Source of the DNA: DATKKM01 sp036741795
Lineage (GTDB): Bacteria > Chloroflexota > Dehalococcoidia > SM23-28-2 > RBG-16-64-32
Length of the DNA: 28,613 nt
Direction: 5' to 3'
NCBI GenBank assembly: GCA_036741795.1
Contig: DAINRO010000027.1
Span: 1-28,613, forward strand
Position numbers and translations under genes: made by a program. Under the pieces are notes generated by a model that saw only the letters and a program-made list of their open reading frames with translations, did not search any database and was not told the DNA's origin. Position 1 is the stretch's first letter. Each line of letters opens with the position of its first letter. Positions 15,577 to 23,724 of the stretch are shown one piece after another.

Positions 15577-16458
15577 ATGCTCGCCGAGCAGGTCGCCCCG
15601 CAAGTCTCCCTCCAAGAAGCCTATGCGCATTGCCGCCACATTGCTCTGGGTCGCCGGGAGAACTTCCCCGTCGCATCCTGGTTCCTGCCCAAACCCCTCC
15701 GCCCCCATCTCTATGCCATCTACGCCTACTGCCGCGGCGTCGACGACATCGGCGATGAGGCCTCAGGAGATCGCCTCGCTCTCCTGGAGGAGTGGGAGGC
15801 GGAGCTAAAGCGTGCCTACCTCGGCGGCGCGACCGACCCCCGGTTCATCGCCCTCGCGCACACGATCAAACGGTTCGAAATCCCGCCGCAACCTTTCGAC
15901 GCCCTGATCGATGCGAATCGCCGGGATCAGCGCACCACGCGGTACGAGACATTCGACGAGCTCCTCGACTACTGCTCCCACTCCGCTAATCCTGTCGGAC
16001 ATCTTATTCTCTACGTATTCGGATGCCGCGACACGGAACTGCAGGCGCTAGCAGACTTCACATGCACCGCCCTGCAACTCGCCAATATGTGGCAAGACGT
16101 CTCCGTTGATGCTGCCAAGGGCCGGATCTACATCCCCCGTGAGGACATGAGCGCCTTCGGTGTCGACGGAGCCGACATCTTTGAACGCCGTTTCACCCCG
16201 GAATTCCAGCGCCTGATGCAGTTCCAGGTCGAGCGCACGCGCGACCACTTCCGTCGCGGCCTGCCTCTCATAGGTCGCGCCTCCGGGCACCTCCGCGTTG
16301 ATCTCCGTGCCTTCACTCTCGGTGGCCTCGCCGCCCTGCGCTCAGTCGAGGATCGTGGATACGACGTGCTCTCCGGTCGCGCCTCGATCTCGCGTCTGGA
16401 CCGCGCACTCATACTCCCCAACGCCCTGTCCCCACTCCCGATAAAGATCCCGAAATGA
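15577..16458 (+). CDS. hpnC: Squalene synthase-like protein HpnC (hydroxysqualene synthase)
   Basis: A 293-residue trans-prenyltransferase of the squalene/phytoene synthase family. It opens with the HpnC-typical GRRENFPVASWFLPKPLRPHLYAIYAYCRGVDDIGDE, whose DDIGD (56-60) is the first aspartate-rich motif; the second is QDVSVD (173-178), followed by KGRIYIPRED. In the three-step bacterial route HpnC converts presqualene diphosphate to hydroxysqualene. The start is ambiguous: ATG 15577 sits seven bases after a good -10 box, so it may be leaderless, while GTG 15559, six codons upstream, has GGAG four bases before it. The stop overlaps the hpnD ATG by four bases. The order HpnC, HpnD, HpnE that follows makes the assignment secure. 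Confidence 0.95.
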   Translation: MLAEQVAPQVSLQEAYAHCRHIALGRRENFPVASWFLPKPLRPHLYAIYAYCRGVDDIGDEASGDRLALLEEWEAELKRAYLGGATDPRFIALAHTIKRFEIPPQPFDALIDANRRDQRTTRYETFDELLDYCSHSANPVGHLILYVFGCRDTELQALADFTCTALQLANMWQDVSVDAAKGRIYIPREDMSAFGVDGADIFERRFTPEFQRLMQFQVERTRDHFRRGLPLIGRASGHLRVDLRAFTLGGLAALRSVEDRGYDVLSGRASISRLDRALILPNALSPLPIKIPK

Positions 16459-17312
16459 GTGAGATGGCGGCCGCTTACGAATACTGCCGCGACCTGACGC
16501 GTCGCGAGGCCAAGAATTTCTACTACGGCTTCGCCCTGCTTCCGAAGCCGCAACGCCGCGCCATCTATTCCGCCTACGCTTTCGCCCGGCAAGCCGACGA
16601 TATCGTCGACGCTGGCCTTCCGGAGGACGAGGCGCGCCGCCAACTCGGCGAGTACCGTGCGGCGCTCGATGCCGCCCTGGACCACCGGCCCAGGGGACCC
16701 ATGTTGACCGCTCTTCAGCGCACGGTCGCGCACTACGTGGTCAGCCCGAACCTGCTCTACGACATCCTCGACGGCTGCGAGACCGACCTGACGAGGACAA
16801 GGTACGAGACGTTCGCGCCCCTGAAGGAATACTGTAACCAGGTTGCCGCCTCCGTGGGACTCATCTCGATCGAGATTTTCGGCTACCGCGGCGGCGACCG
16901 AGCCCGACGGCACGCACAGGACCTCGGCGTCGCCCTCCAGCTCACCAACATTCTCCGCGACGTCCAGGAGGACGCGGAACGCGGCCGCATATACCTGCCA
17001 CAGGACGAAATGAACTGGTTCGGATGGACCGAGGACGACCTGCTCTCAGGCCGGATCACTCCCGAGTTCCGCCGTTTCATGGCCCTCCAGACCGACCGCG
17101 CCCGCGACTACTTCCGTGAAGGCCGCAAGCTCCTGCCGCTGCTCCCGGGCCGTGCCCGGGCCTGCGTGGGCGTCATGGCCGGAATCTACATGTCGATCCT
17201 CGACGAGATCGAGCGCGACCCCGCTGTCATATTCCGCCGGCGCGCCGGGCCTTCCACCGGCCAGAAGCTAGCCCTCGCCGGCCGCGAGCTGGTGCGCGTC
17301 GCAGTCGGTTGA
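16455..17312 (+). CDS. hpnD: Presqualene diphosphate synthase HpnD
   Basis: A 285-residue squalene/phytoene synthase family protein. After CRDLTRREAKNFYYGFALLPKPQRRAIYSAYAFARQADDIVD, the first metal-binding aspartates are at 48-52; the second motif is ILRDVQEDAERGRIYLPQDEM (RDVQED 168-173). The NFYYGFALLP segment is typical of HpnD rather than HpnC. It joins two farnesyl diphosphates into presqualene diphosphate, the substrate of HpnC. It overlaps hpnC by four bases (ATGA) and its TGA overlaps the hpnE ATG by one base, so the three are translationally coupled. Phytoene synthase is the main alternative, but context argues strongly for squalene formation. Confidence 0.95.
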   Translation: MSEMAAAYEYCRDLTRREAKNFYYGFALLPKPQRRAIYSAYAFARQADDIVDAGLPEDEARRQLGEYRAALDAALDHRPRGPMLTALQRTVAHYVVSPNLLYDILDGCETDLTRTRYETFAPLKEYCNQVAASVGLISIEIFGYRGGDRARRHAQDLGVALQLTNILRDVQEDAERGRIYLPQDEMNWFGWTEDDLLSGRITPEFRRFMALQTDRARDYFREGRKLLPLLPGRARACVGVMAGIYMSILDEIERDPAVIFRRRAGPSTGQKLALAGRELVRVAVG

Positions 17313-18697
17313 TGCCCACTGCCGTCGTCGCCGGCGGCGGTCTCGCCGGAATCACCGCCGCCTGTGAACTCGCCGACCGTGGCTTCGGGGTGACCCTGCT
17401 CGAAAAGCGCCCCTTCCTCGGAGGCCGATCCTACTCGTACACCGACAAGGAAACCGGCGCCACGGTGGACAACGGCCAGCATGTTTTCCTGGGCTGCTGT
17501 ACCGCATACATCCAGTTACTGGAGCGGCTCGGGGTGCGTGACCGCGCCTACCTACAGAAGCGCCTCCGCGTGCCCGTCATCGACAAGGTGTGGGGGACAA
17601 GTGTCCTCGAGGCGACTAACCTACCCGCCCCACTTCACCTGCTCCCATCGCTCGTCCGGTTCAAGTCCCTATCGTCGGCTGAGAAGGGTTCGGCGGGTTG
17701 GGCGCTGGCCCACATCCAGGCGCTGGATCGAGCGAAATCTCCTGACCTGGACGGCATAACCTTCGGCGAGTGGCTGCGAGAGAAACGCCAGTCGGAGAAT
17801 GCGATCCGCTCCCTCTGGAACCTGATCACGCTGCCGACACTCAACGGAGATATCGATGAGGTCAGTGCCGACCTCGGCATCATGGTGTTCCAGGAGGGCT
17901 TCCTGCGGTCCCGTACGGGCGCCAACGTCGGCTGGTCCCGCGTCGGGCTCAGCGAACTTATCGGCGAAGCGGCTCGAACCTACATCGAAGGACGTGGCGG
18001 CACGGTAAGACTGGGCGAGGGAGTTCGCGACGTATCCATCGGCTCGGACGGAGCGACAGGGGTGGTCACAGATTCCGGCGAAATTAACGGCGATGTCGTA
18101 GTGATGGCGCTCGATCCGCAGTCACTGCCGGGGGTCCTGCCTCCGTCACTGGCAGGAGATCCGTTCTTCGCCCGGATCTGGCGGCTGGAGCCGTCACCCA
18201 TCGTCAATGTGCACCTCTGGTATTCCCCGGGCACGTCATGGGGCCGCGCGTTCGCCACATTCCTGAATTCACCCGTACAGTGGCTATTCAACAAGACCAG
18301 GCTCGCCGGCGACAGATCTCCCAACTCGGGATTACACCTTGACGTGTCGCTAAGCGGGGCGGATCGCTGGCTATCTATGTCGAACGCAAAATTGGTGGAG
18401 TTATTCACTGATGAATTGAGCGACCTGGTACCGGGCCTGCAGAACGAGAAGCCGCAGCGCGCCCTCGTAGTAAAGCAGCGGAACGCCACCTTCGCGCCGA
18501 AACCGGGCGTGGCTGCGCTCCGCCCGCCCCAGGAGACTCCGGTGCGTGGCCTGTATCTCGCCGGCGACTACACGGACACCGGCTGGCCGGCAACGATGGA
18601 AAGCGCCGTGCGGAGCGGGATGCTCGCAGCGAACGCCGTTGTGTCTGCAAGGGGAGGATCAGCGCAACCCGAACCACTATCGCGCCTAAGACGTTGA
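17312..18697 (+). CDS. hpnE: Hydroxysqualene dehydroxylase HpnE (FAD-dependent)
   Basis: A 461-residue FAD-dependent protein of the phytoene-desaturase-like family. The dinucleotide-binding fold is at the very N terminus (VVAGGGLAGITAACELADRG, then LLEKRPFLGGRSYSY), followed by the VDNGQHVFLGCCTAY segment characteristic of HpnE. The C-terminal FAD motif is LYLAGDYTDTGWPATMESAVRSGMLAA. It reduces hydroxysqualene to squalene, completing the HpnCDE route. The ATG at 17312 shares its A with the hpnD TGA; a TTG one codon upstream is less likely. A hairpin and a 68-base gap follow before yjbQ. Confidence 0.95.
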   Translation: MPTAVVAGGGLAGITAACELADRGFGVTLLEKRPFLGGRSYSYTDKETGATVDNGQHVFLGCCTAYIQLLERLGVRDRAYLQKRLRVPVIDKVWGTSVLEATNLPAPLHLLPSLVRFKSLSSAEKGSAGWALAHIQALDRAKSPDLDGITFGEWLREKRQSENAIRSLWNLITLPTLNGDIDEVSADLGIMVFQEGFLRSRTGANVGWSRVGLSELIGEAARTYIEGRGGTVRLGEGVRDVSIGSDGATGVVTDSGEINGDVVVMALDPQSLPGVLPPSLAGDPFFARIWRLEPSPIVNVHLWYSPGTSWGRAFATFLNSPVQWLFNKTRLAGDRSPNSGLHLDVSLSGADRWLSMSNAKLVELFTDELSDLVPGLQNEKPQRALVVKQRNATFAPKPGVAALRPPQETPVRGLYLAGDYTDTGWPATMESAVRSGMLAANAVVSARGGSAQPEPLSRLRR

Positions 18698-18723
18698 GCA
18701 TGTTAACTTATCCGCTTGTAAAC

Positions 18724-18749
18724 GCGTCCCTTGAGGACGCCTGATTTTC
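18724..18749 (+). terminator. Weak terminator or attenuator hairpin between hpnE and yjbQ
   Basis: GCGTCC (18724-18729) pairs with GGACGC (18735-18740) over a five-base loop and is followed by CTGATTTTC. The stem has only six pairs and the T tract is short, so partial termination is more likely than a full stop. It lies just before the yjbQ ribosome binding site (GAAGGAG at 18751-18757). Confidence 0.4.
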
Positions 18750-18764
18750 AGAAGGAGCGCGCGT

Positions 18765-19226
18765 GTGCTGAAGAGTACCAGCGAGGCGACGGGACTTAAG
18801 GTCCGTTCTCATATCGTCAACTACCAGACGGACCGGGGCCCGCAGTTTATCGATATCACCGATAACGTCGAGCTCCTGGTCCAGCAGTCGGGTATCGACC
18901 ACGGCAACGTCACTGTCTTCTCCCGCCACACGACCGCCGCAATCGCGATCAACGAGAACGAACCGCATCTTATCCAGGACATGGAGGAGATGCTCGAGCG
19001 CATCCTTCCCACACTTCACGACTACGCCCACAACCGCCACGGCCACACTCTCACCGGGGAGGAGCCGAACGGCCACTCCCACTGCCAGCACTTGTTCCTC
19101 GGCGCCAGCGAGACGATTCCCGTGATCGATGGCCACCCTATGCTCGGTCAATGGCAGCGCGTCTTCCTCGTCGAACTCGACCACGGGCGCGAGCGCGAAG
19201 TCGTAGTCCAGATAATCGGCGAGTAA
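18765..19226 (+). CDS. yjbQ: YjbQ / UPF0047 family protein
   Basis: A 153-residue protein of the YjbQ (UPF0047) family. Landmark segments are TVFSRHTTAAIAINENEPHL (about 46-65), with the conserved histidine, and a second histidine cluster NGHSHCQHLFLGASETIPV (about 102-120); the end GQWQRVFLVELDHGRERE is also typical. The family forms trimers and some members are described as secondary thiamine phosphate synthases; the true role is unsettled. GTG 18765 is chosen because GAAGGAG lies about eight bases upstream. The gene sits between hpnE and hpnH, 16 bases before hpnH, so it is co-transcribed with the hopanoid genes. No thiamine gene is nearby. It could have a lipid-related role or be a passenger. 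Confidence 0.92.
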   Translation: MLKSTSEATGLKVRSHIVNYQTDRGPQFIDITDNVELLVQQSGIDHGNVTVFSRHTTAAIAINENEPHLIQDMEEMLERILPTLHDYAHNRHGHTLTGEEPNGHSHCQHLFLGASETIPVIDGHPMLGQWQRVFLVELDHGREREVVVQIIGE

Positions 19227-19242
19227 CGAAGCGGGGTTGGCC

Positions 19243-20310
19243 ATGGCCGACAGCAGACCGCTCCGCCTCTCCCTCACGCTCGGCTGGTACCTCCTCCGCC
19301 AGAAGCTGGCCGGCCGCACGCACTTCCCTCTAACGATGATCCTCGAGCCGCTCGAGGAATGTAACCTCACATGCACCGGCTGCGGCCGTATCCGCGAATA
19401 TGAGCCCGTCATCGACCGCAAGCTCACCGTTAAGCAATGCCTGGCCGCCGCCCGCGAGTGCGGCGCCCCCGTCGTCTCGATCGCAGGCGGTGAGCCACTC
19501 ATGCACAAGGACATCGGCCGGATCGTCCGCGGTCTTATCAATCAGGGGCGCTTCGTTTACCTCTGCACCAACGCCCTCCTCTACAAGCGTGCGCTCAAGG
19601 AGATCAAGCCCGATCCTAAGTTCGCCTTCGTCGTCCACCTCGACGGTCTGCGCGAGACCCACGACATCGCCGTCGAGCGAGAGGGTGTTTACGACGTGGC
19701 GATCAAGGCGATCAAGGAGTTTCGCGCCGCAGGCTTTCGCGTCTGCACTAATACAACGCTGTTCAGCGGCAACCAGCCCGAGGAGTACCATCGCCTCTTC
19801 GCCATGCTCAACGACATGGGCGTCGAGGGGATGATGGTGTCGCCCGGCTTCCAGTACAAGGAAGTCGCCCAGCACGACATCTTTCTCCAACGGCAAGAGG
19901 CCAACTCCTTCTTCCGTCGCATCTTCGAAGGCTGCCGCGAAGGCATCCGTTTCTACAACAACCCTCTCTACCTCGACTTCCTCACTGGCGATCGCGACTA
20001 CGAGTGCACACAGTGGGCCACCCCGACTTACACCCCGAGTGGCTGGCGGAAGCCCTGCTACCTTATCGCCGACGAGCACGTCCAGACCTTCGACGACCTG
20101 ATGGAGACCGACTGGAAGGCCTACGGCTTCGGCCGCGACCCCCGCTGCGACACCTGCATGATGCACTGCGGCTACGAAGGCTCGGCAATCCAGGAGGCCA
20201 TGTCCAGCCCGAAAGCTTTCGCTGAACTGGCCCGGCGGTCCCTCGGCGGCTTCCGCCCGCCTGCCGCACCAGACCCAGCGCACGAGCCCGAACCAGTAAT
20301 CAGCGTATGA
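19243..20310 (+). CDS. hpnH: Adenosylhopane synthase HpnH (radical SAM)
   Basis: A 355-residue radical SAM protein. The [4Fe-4S] motif is CNLTCTGC (C40, C44, C47), preceded by LTMILEPLEE and followed by GRIREYEPVIDRKLTV, a hallmark of HpnH. The AdoMet-binding SIAGGEPLMHKDIG and VHLDGLRETHDIAVEREGVYD also fit. A C-terminal cysteine cluster (CDTCMMHCGYEGSAI) is present. It adds the 5'-deoxyadenosyl radical to diploptene, giving adenosylhopane, the first step of C35 side-chain synthesis. I chose ATG 19243; a TTG two codons upstream is also in frame. Its TGA overlaps the hpnG ATG (ATGA), so the two are coupled. Confidence 0.96.
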   Translation: MADSRPLRLSLTLGWYLLRQKLAGRTHFPLTMILEPLEECNLTCTGCGRIREYEPVIDRKLTVKQCLAAARECGAPVVSIAGGEPLMHKDIGRIVRGLINQGRFVYLCTNALLYKRALKEIKPDPKFAFVVHLDGLRETHDIAVEREGVYDVAIKAIKEFRAAGFRVCTNTTLFSGNQPEEYHRLFAMLNDMGVEGMMVSPGFQYKEVAQHDIFLQRQEANSFFRRIFEGCREGIRFYNNPLYLDFLTGDRDYECTQWATPTYTPSGWRKPCYLIADEHVQTFDDLMETDWKAYGFGRDPRCDTCMMHCGYEGSAIQEAMSSPKAFAELARRSLGGFRPPAAPDPAHEPEPVISV

Positions 20311-21062
20311 TCGCTGTCTTCGCCGCCCTCCAGGGAGAAGTCTCCGCCTGTCTCGCCTCGCTCGAGGTGACAGGCAACCGGGAGGTCGGCGGGTTCCCGG
20401 TTACTGAAGCCGAAGGCGCCGTCGTCTGCCAGACGGGCCTCGGCCGCCGCGCGAAAGACGCTGCCGAGACCGTTCTCGCAGAGTATCATCCGGCCACCGT
20501 GCTCTCCGTCGGGATCGCCGGCGGGCTCCACGAGAATACATCCGTGGGCGACGTCGTCGTCTGCGAGCACGTCGACCACGAATCTCGGCGCGGTTCCGGC
20601 CAGGAGGACACTGTCGCGTGTCATCCCGGGCTCGTCACCGCCGCCGAGGCCGCGGCCGGCGGTCTCGGCCTTAACGTCATTACCGGCAGTTCCATCACTG
20701 TCGACGAGGTCGCCTGGGGGGCGGACGAGAAGGCAACGCACCACGCGTGGAAGTCTCACACGATCGTCGAGATGGAGAGCTACTGGATCGGCGAAGCCGC
20801 CGCCGCCAAACGCATCCCGTTCCTCGCCGTCCGCACGATCTCCGACGGGCCTGCCGACCCCATCGTGAAGACCGGCGCCGTCCGCGACGACGGCACCTTC
20901 GACCAGGACGCCTTGCTGGCCTACCTGCGCGAACATCCGGATGACGGACCGCGGCTGACACAAATGGCCGAACACTCTCGGCTGGCGTTCGGCAACCTCG
21001 CGATCGTCATGGCCGGCCTCTTGCCGCCCTTGATCCAGCACCTCCACCGCGACGTCTGCTGA
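20307..21062 (+). CDS. hpnG: Hopanoid-associated nucleoside phosphorylase HpnG
   Basis: A 251-residue protein of the purine nucleoside phosphorylase/MTA nucleosidase fold. Conserved elements are the N-terminal IAVFAALQGEVSACLASLE, the TGLGRRAKDAAE turn, LSVGIAGGLHENTSVGDVVVC, the VEMESYWIGEAA segment (the family V-x-M-E), and VRTISDGPADP. HpnG removes adenine from adenosylhopane to give phosphoribosyl- or ribosylhopane, acting directly after HpnH. It overlaps hpnH by four bases and shc by one base. A free-standing nucleosidase of the methylthioadenosine type is the alternative, but the operon setting settles it. Confidence 0.94.
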   Translation: MIAVFAALQGEVSACLASLEVTGNREVGGFPVTEAEGAVVCQTGLGRRAKDAAETVLAEYHPATVLSVGIAGGLHENTSVGDVVVCEHVDHESRRGSGQEDTVACHPGLVTAAEAAAGGLGLNVITGSSITVDEVAWGADEKATHHAWKSHTIVEMESYWIGEAAAAKRIPFLAVRTISDGPADPIVKTGAVRDDGTFDQDALLAYLREHPDDGPRLTQMAEHSRLAFGNLAIVMAGLLPPLIQHLHRDVC

Positions 21063-22978
21063 TGGGCGTCGCCACCTCTTCGGCCACCAACGTCCAGGCG
21101 CTCGACGAGACGATCCGGCGCACCCAGGACTACTTCCTCCGAACTCAGCACCCCGATGGCTACTGGGTCGGTGAGCTGGAGACCAACGTCTGCATGGCCG
21201 CGGAGTACCTCCTTCTCACCCACTTCCTCGGCTCCCCCGAGCCCGTGCGGTGGACGAAGGTCGCCAACCACCTCCGCGATCAACAGCACAACGACGGCAC
21301 CTGGCCGATATACTTCGGCGGCCCTCCCGACCTGAACGCGACCGTCGAGTCCTATTTCGCACTTAAGCTCGCCGGAGTACCAGCGGACGATCCGCGCATG
21401 CGCAAGGCCCGGGACTGGGTGCTGAGCCAGGGCGGTGTCCCGAGGGTCCGCGTCTTCACAAAGATCTGGCTCGCCCTTTTTGGCCAGTGGGACTGGCGCG
21501 GCGTCCCGGTGCTTCCGCCTGAGCTCATGTTCCTGCCGCACTGGTTCCCACTTAACATCTACGACTTCGCCTCCTGGGCCCGCGCCACCATCGTCCCAAT
21601 GCTGATCATCCTCAACGAGCGCCCCATCGTCCCCGTACCGGACCACGCCCGGATCGACGAACTCTACCCCCGGCCCCGCAGCGAAACCCGCTACGAGCCG
21701 CCAACACCCGCCGGCGCCAACTGGAAGCGCTTTTTCCACGAAGCCGAGTCGCTGGTGCGCCGCGGGGAACGCGTGGCTCCTGCCACCCTCCATGAACGCG
21801 CTTACCTCGCCGCCGAGGACTGGATCATCGTCCACCAGGAGGCCGACGGCACCTGGGGCGGCATCCAGCCTCCCTGGATCTACTCCCTCATCGCCCTTAA
21901 AGTCCGCGGCTATGCCCTCGATCACCCGGTCATGAAGCGAGGCCTCGAGGCCTTCGAGAACGGCTGGGCCATCGAGGACGATCGCACCTTCAACCCCCAG
22001 GCCTGCCTCTCCCCTGTCTGGGACACCGCCCTCGCCATGATTGCCCTCCTCGATTCGGGGCTCGCGCCCGATCATCCCGCCCTACAGTCCGCCGCGCGCT
22101 GGCTCCTGCGCGAGCAAGTTCTCACCGGCGGCGACTGGCAGGTCCGCGCCCCCGGCGTGGAACCAGGAGGCTGGTCGTTCGAATTCGAGAACGACCTCTA
22201 CCCCGACACCGACGACACTGCCGAGGTGCTGATCGCCCTCCATCGCACCCGTCTCGACCAACGGGGCGAGAAACGCAAACGCGCCGCCATCGAGCGCGGA
22301 AAGCGATGGCTCATCGGCATGCAGTCCGACAACGGCGGCTGGGGCGCCTTCGACCGTAACAACACCCGCCGCATCGTCAACGAAATCCCCTTCTGCGACT
22401 TCGGCGAGGTCATTGACCCGCCGTCCGCGGACGTCACGGCCCACGTCGTCGAAGCACTGAGCCTCCTCGGCGAGGGCGATTCACCGGCGGTACGGCGCGG
22501 ACTCAACTACCTGCGCCGCGAACAGATGCCCGACGGCAGCTGGTTCGGACGATGGGGAGTGAACTACGTCTACGGCACCGGAGGCGTTCTCCCCGCCTTC
22601 GACGCCGCCGCCATCGACATGTCGAAGCGCCGCTTCCAGCGCGCCGCAAGTTGGCTCCGCGACCACCAGAACCCGGACGGTGGCTGGGGCGAAACCTGCG
22701 CCTCCTACGACGACCCGTCACTTGCCGGCATCGGCGAATCGACCGCATCGCAGACCGCATGGGGCATGCTCGGCTGCCTCGCCACGCAAGGCACGGATGA
22801 CGAAGCCCTGGCCAACGCCGCCAGTTGGCTGATCGAGAACCAGGAGGAGGACGGCCAGTGGCTCGAACCGCAATTCACCGGCACAGGCTTTCCCGGCGAC
22901 TTCTACATCAAGTACCACCTCTACCGAAACTACTGGCCCCTGATGGCACTGGGGCGGTATCGGAGTCTGGGCGCGTAG
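21062..22978 (+). CDS. shc: Squalene-hopene cyclase
   Basis: A 638-residue class II triterpene cyclase of normal length. The catalytic acid motif DTDD lies at 382-385 (family DxDD). At least six QW-type repeats are visible, including QHPDGYWVGELE, QEADGTWGG, QSDNGGWGAFD, QMPDGSWFGRWG, QNPDGGWGET and QEEDGQW. The C terminus FPGDFYIKYHLYRNYWPLMALGRY is the usual SHC ending. The enzyme is a monotopic membrane protein that cyclises squalene to hopene and hopanol. The ATG overlaps the hpnG stop (TGATG). It is the last gene of the cluster, and a small GGCGC-GTA-GCGCC palindrome covers its TAG. Confidence 0.97.
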   Translation: MGVATSSATNVQALDETIRRTQDYFLRTQHPDGYWVGELETNVCMAAEYLLLTHFLGSPEPVRWTKVANHLRDQQHNDGTWPIYFGGPPDLNATVESYFALKLAGVPADDPRMRKARDWVLSQGGVPRVRVFTKIWLALFGQWDWRGVPVLPPELMFLPHWFPLNIYDFASWARATIVPMLIILNERPIVPVPDHARIDELYPRPRSETRYEPPTPAGANWKRFFHEAESLVRRGERVAPATLHERAYLAAEDWIIVHQEADGTWGGIQPPWIYSLIALKVRGYALDHPVMKRGLEAFENGWAIEDDRTFNPQACLSPVWDTALAMIALLDSGLAPDHPALQSAARWLLREQVLTGGDWQVRAPGVEPGGWSFEFENDLYPDTDDTAEVLIALHRTRLDQRGEKRKRAAIERGKRWLIGMQSDNGGWGAFDRNNTRRIVNEIPFCDFGEVIDPPSADVTAHVVEALSLLGEGDSPAVRRGLNYLRREQMPDGSWFGRWGVNYVYGTGGVLPAFDAAAIDMSKRRFQRAASWLRDHQNPDGGWGETCASYDDPSLAGIGESTASQTAWGMLGCLATQGTDDEALANAASWLIENQEEDGQWLEPQFTGTGFPGDFYIKYHLYRNYWPLMALGRYRSLGA

Positions 22979-22990
22979 CGCCACACGCCT

Positions 22991-23018
22991 TTCACTCTTC
23001 ACTCTTCACTATTCACTC
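22991..23018. repeat. Four tandem copies of a 7-bp unit
   Basis: TTCACTC is repeated four times (third copy TTCACTA) in the gap between the convergent shc and OB-fold genes. On the minus strand it reads GTGAAGAGTGAA-like and supplies the TAG stop of the OB-fold gene. Confidence 0.85.
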
Positions 23019-23410
23019 TTCGCCGGGTGCTCCCACGGCGGCGCCCGCCCTTCCTTGCGCGCCTTCTTCCGCTGAATGCCCGACAGGATCTTGAACGTCC
23101 GCTCGATGTACGCCTCGTCCTGGGGCGCCTCGATCTCCTCGTCCAACCGTACCGCCTCGCCGTCCGCCACTGAGACGCTCGTCCAGCCACCGGGGTACTG
23201 CTTCACTTCGGCCTCGCGGAAGTCGTAGGACGCGCCGACTTCCAGCGTGGCCTCGCCCGTCTCCACCCGCGTCAGCCCCGAAGCATCACCTACCAGCACC
23301 ATCCGCAGACCACCGCTCTCCCACGCACGGAGTACCTTCGCCCGGAACGACACGCGATCGCCCGGCTCACACCCCTTCGTCGCCTTCACGCCCGGTAGAG
23401 CGCGGGCCAT
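23009..23410 (-). CDS. OB-fold nucleic-acid-binding protein, RPA-like
   Basis: A 133-residue protein. The core GVKATKGCEPGDRVSFRAKVLRAWESGGLRMVLVGDASGLTRVETGEATLEVGASYDFREAEVKQYPGGWTSVSV is a typical OB fold of the archaeal RPA / tRNA_anti-codon type (sequence shown in pieces: GDRVSFRAKVL, VLVGDASGLTRVE, YDFREAEVKQYPGG). Such domains bind single-stranded DNA or RNA. The C terminus is basic (RKKARKEGR). I start it at ATG 23410, which overlaps the TGA of the 99-residue gene by one base; an open frame extends 140 codons further upstream but is arginine/proline-rich and overlaps two real genes. The role is unknown, and a classic bacterial SSB is unlikely given the archaeal-style sequence. Confidence 0.75.
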   Translation of the reverse strand: MARALPGVKATKGCEPGDRVSFRAKVLRAWESGGLRMVLVGDASGLTRVETGEATLEVGASYDFREAEVKQYPGGWTSVSVADGEAVRLDEEIEAPQDEAYIERTFKILSGIQRKKARKEGRAPPWEHPAKSE

Positions 23411-23709
23411 CACTTCCCCTCCAACCATCGGATCACCCCATCGATGTTGTCGCGCAAACTCTGGCGCGCCTCCTTCACCAGCCACCGGTAGCAGTACATC
23501 GTGTCCGACCCCTGGGGGGCATAGTCTTCGTACGAGAGCACGTAGGCTCGCCCTTGCGCCCGCAGCGGCCACCCTGGGCGCGGCAGGAGGTGGACGTACA
23601 CAGTCTCGCCGTCGTCCGTTAGCGTGATATCGCCGGCTTCCAGGAGGTCGTCGCGGCCGCGTTGTGTGAGGAGCGAACGCAATTCGCGCTCCAGGAATCG
23701 CAGGGCCAT
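23410..23709 (-). CDS. Small hypothetical protein coupled to the OB-fold protein
   Basis: A 99-residue soluble protein with mixed composition: an N-terminal helix (MALRFLERELRSLLTQRGRD), a beta-rich middle (GDITLTDDGETVYVHLLPRPGW), a tyrosine-rich YVLSYEDYAPQGSDTMYCYRW and a C-terminal helix. I do not recognise the family. The start ATG 23709 lies 15 bases after the LLM oxidoreductase stop and has no clear ribosome binding site; its stop overlaps the OB-fold start (TGATG). The tight coupling suggests that it works with the OB-fold protein, but this is inference. Confidence 0.7.
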   Translation of the reverse strand: MALRFLERELRSLLTQRGRDDLLEAGDITLTDDGETVYVHLLPRPGWPLRAQGRAYVLSYEDYAPQGSDTMYCYRWLVKEARQSLRDNIDGVIRWLEGK

Positions 23710-23724
23710 GCGCCCATGGTATCG

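Noticed and set aside
19330..20283. A 317-codon minus-strand open frame
   Set aside because: Antisense to hpnH, whose radical SAM motifs are clear.
20921..22075. A 384-codon minus-strand open frame
   Set aside because: Antisense to shc and hpnG; its glycine/valine/aspartate-rich composition is that of a shadow frame.
22991..23018. A CRISPR-like array
   Set aside because: The unit is only seven bases with no spacers; it is a simple tandem repeat.
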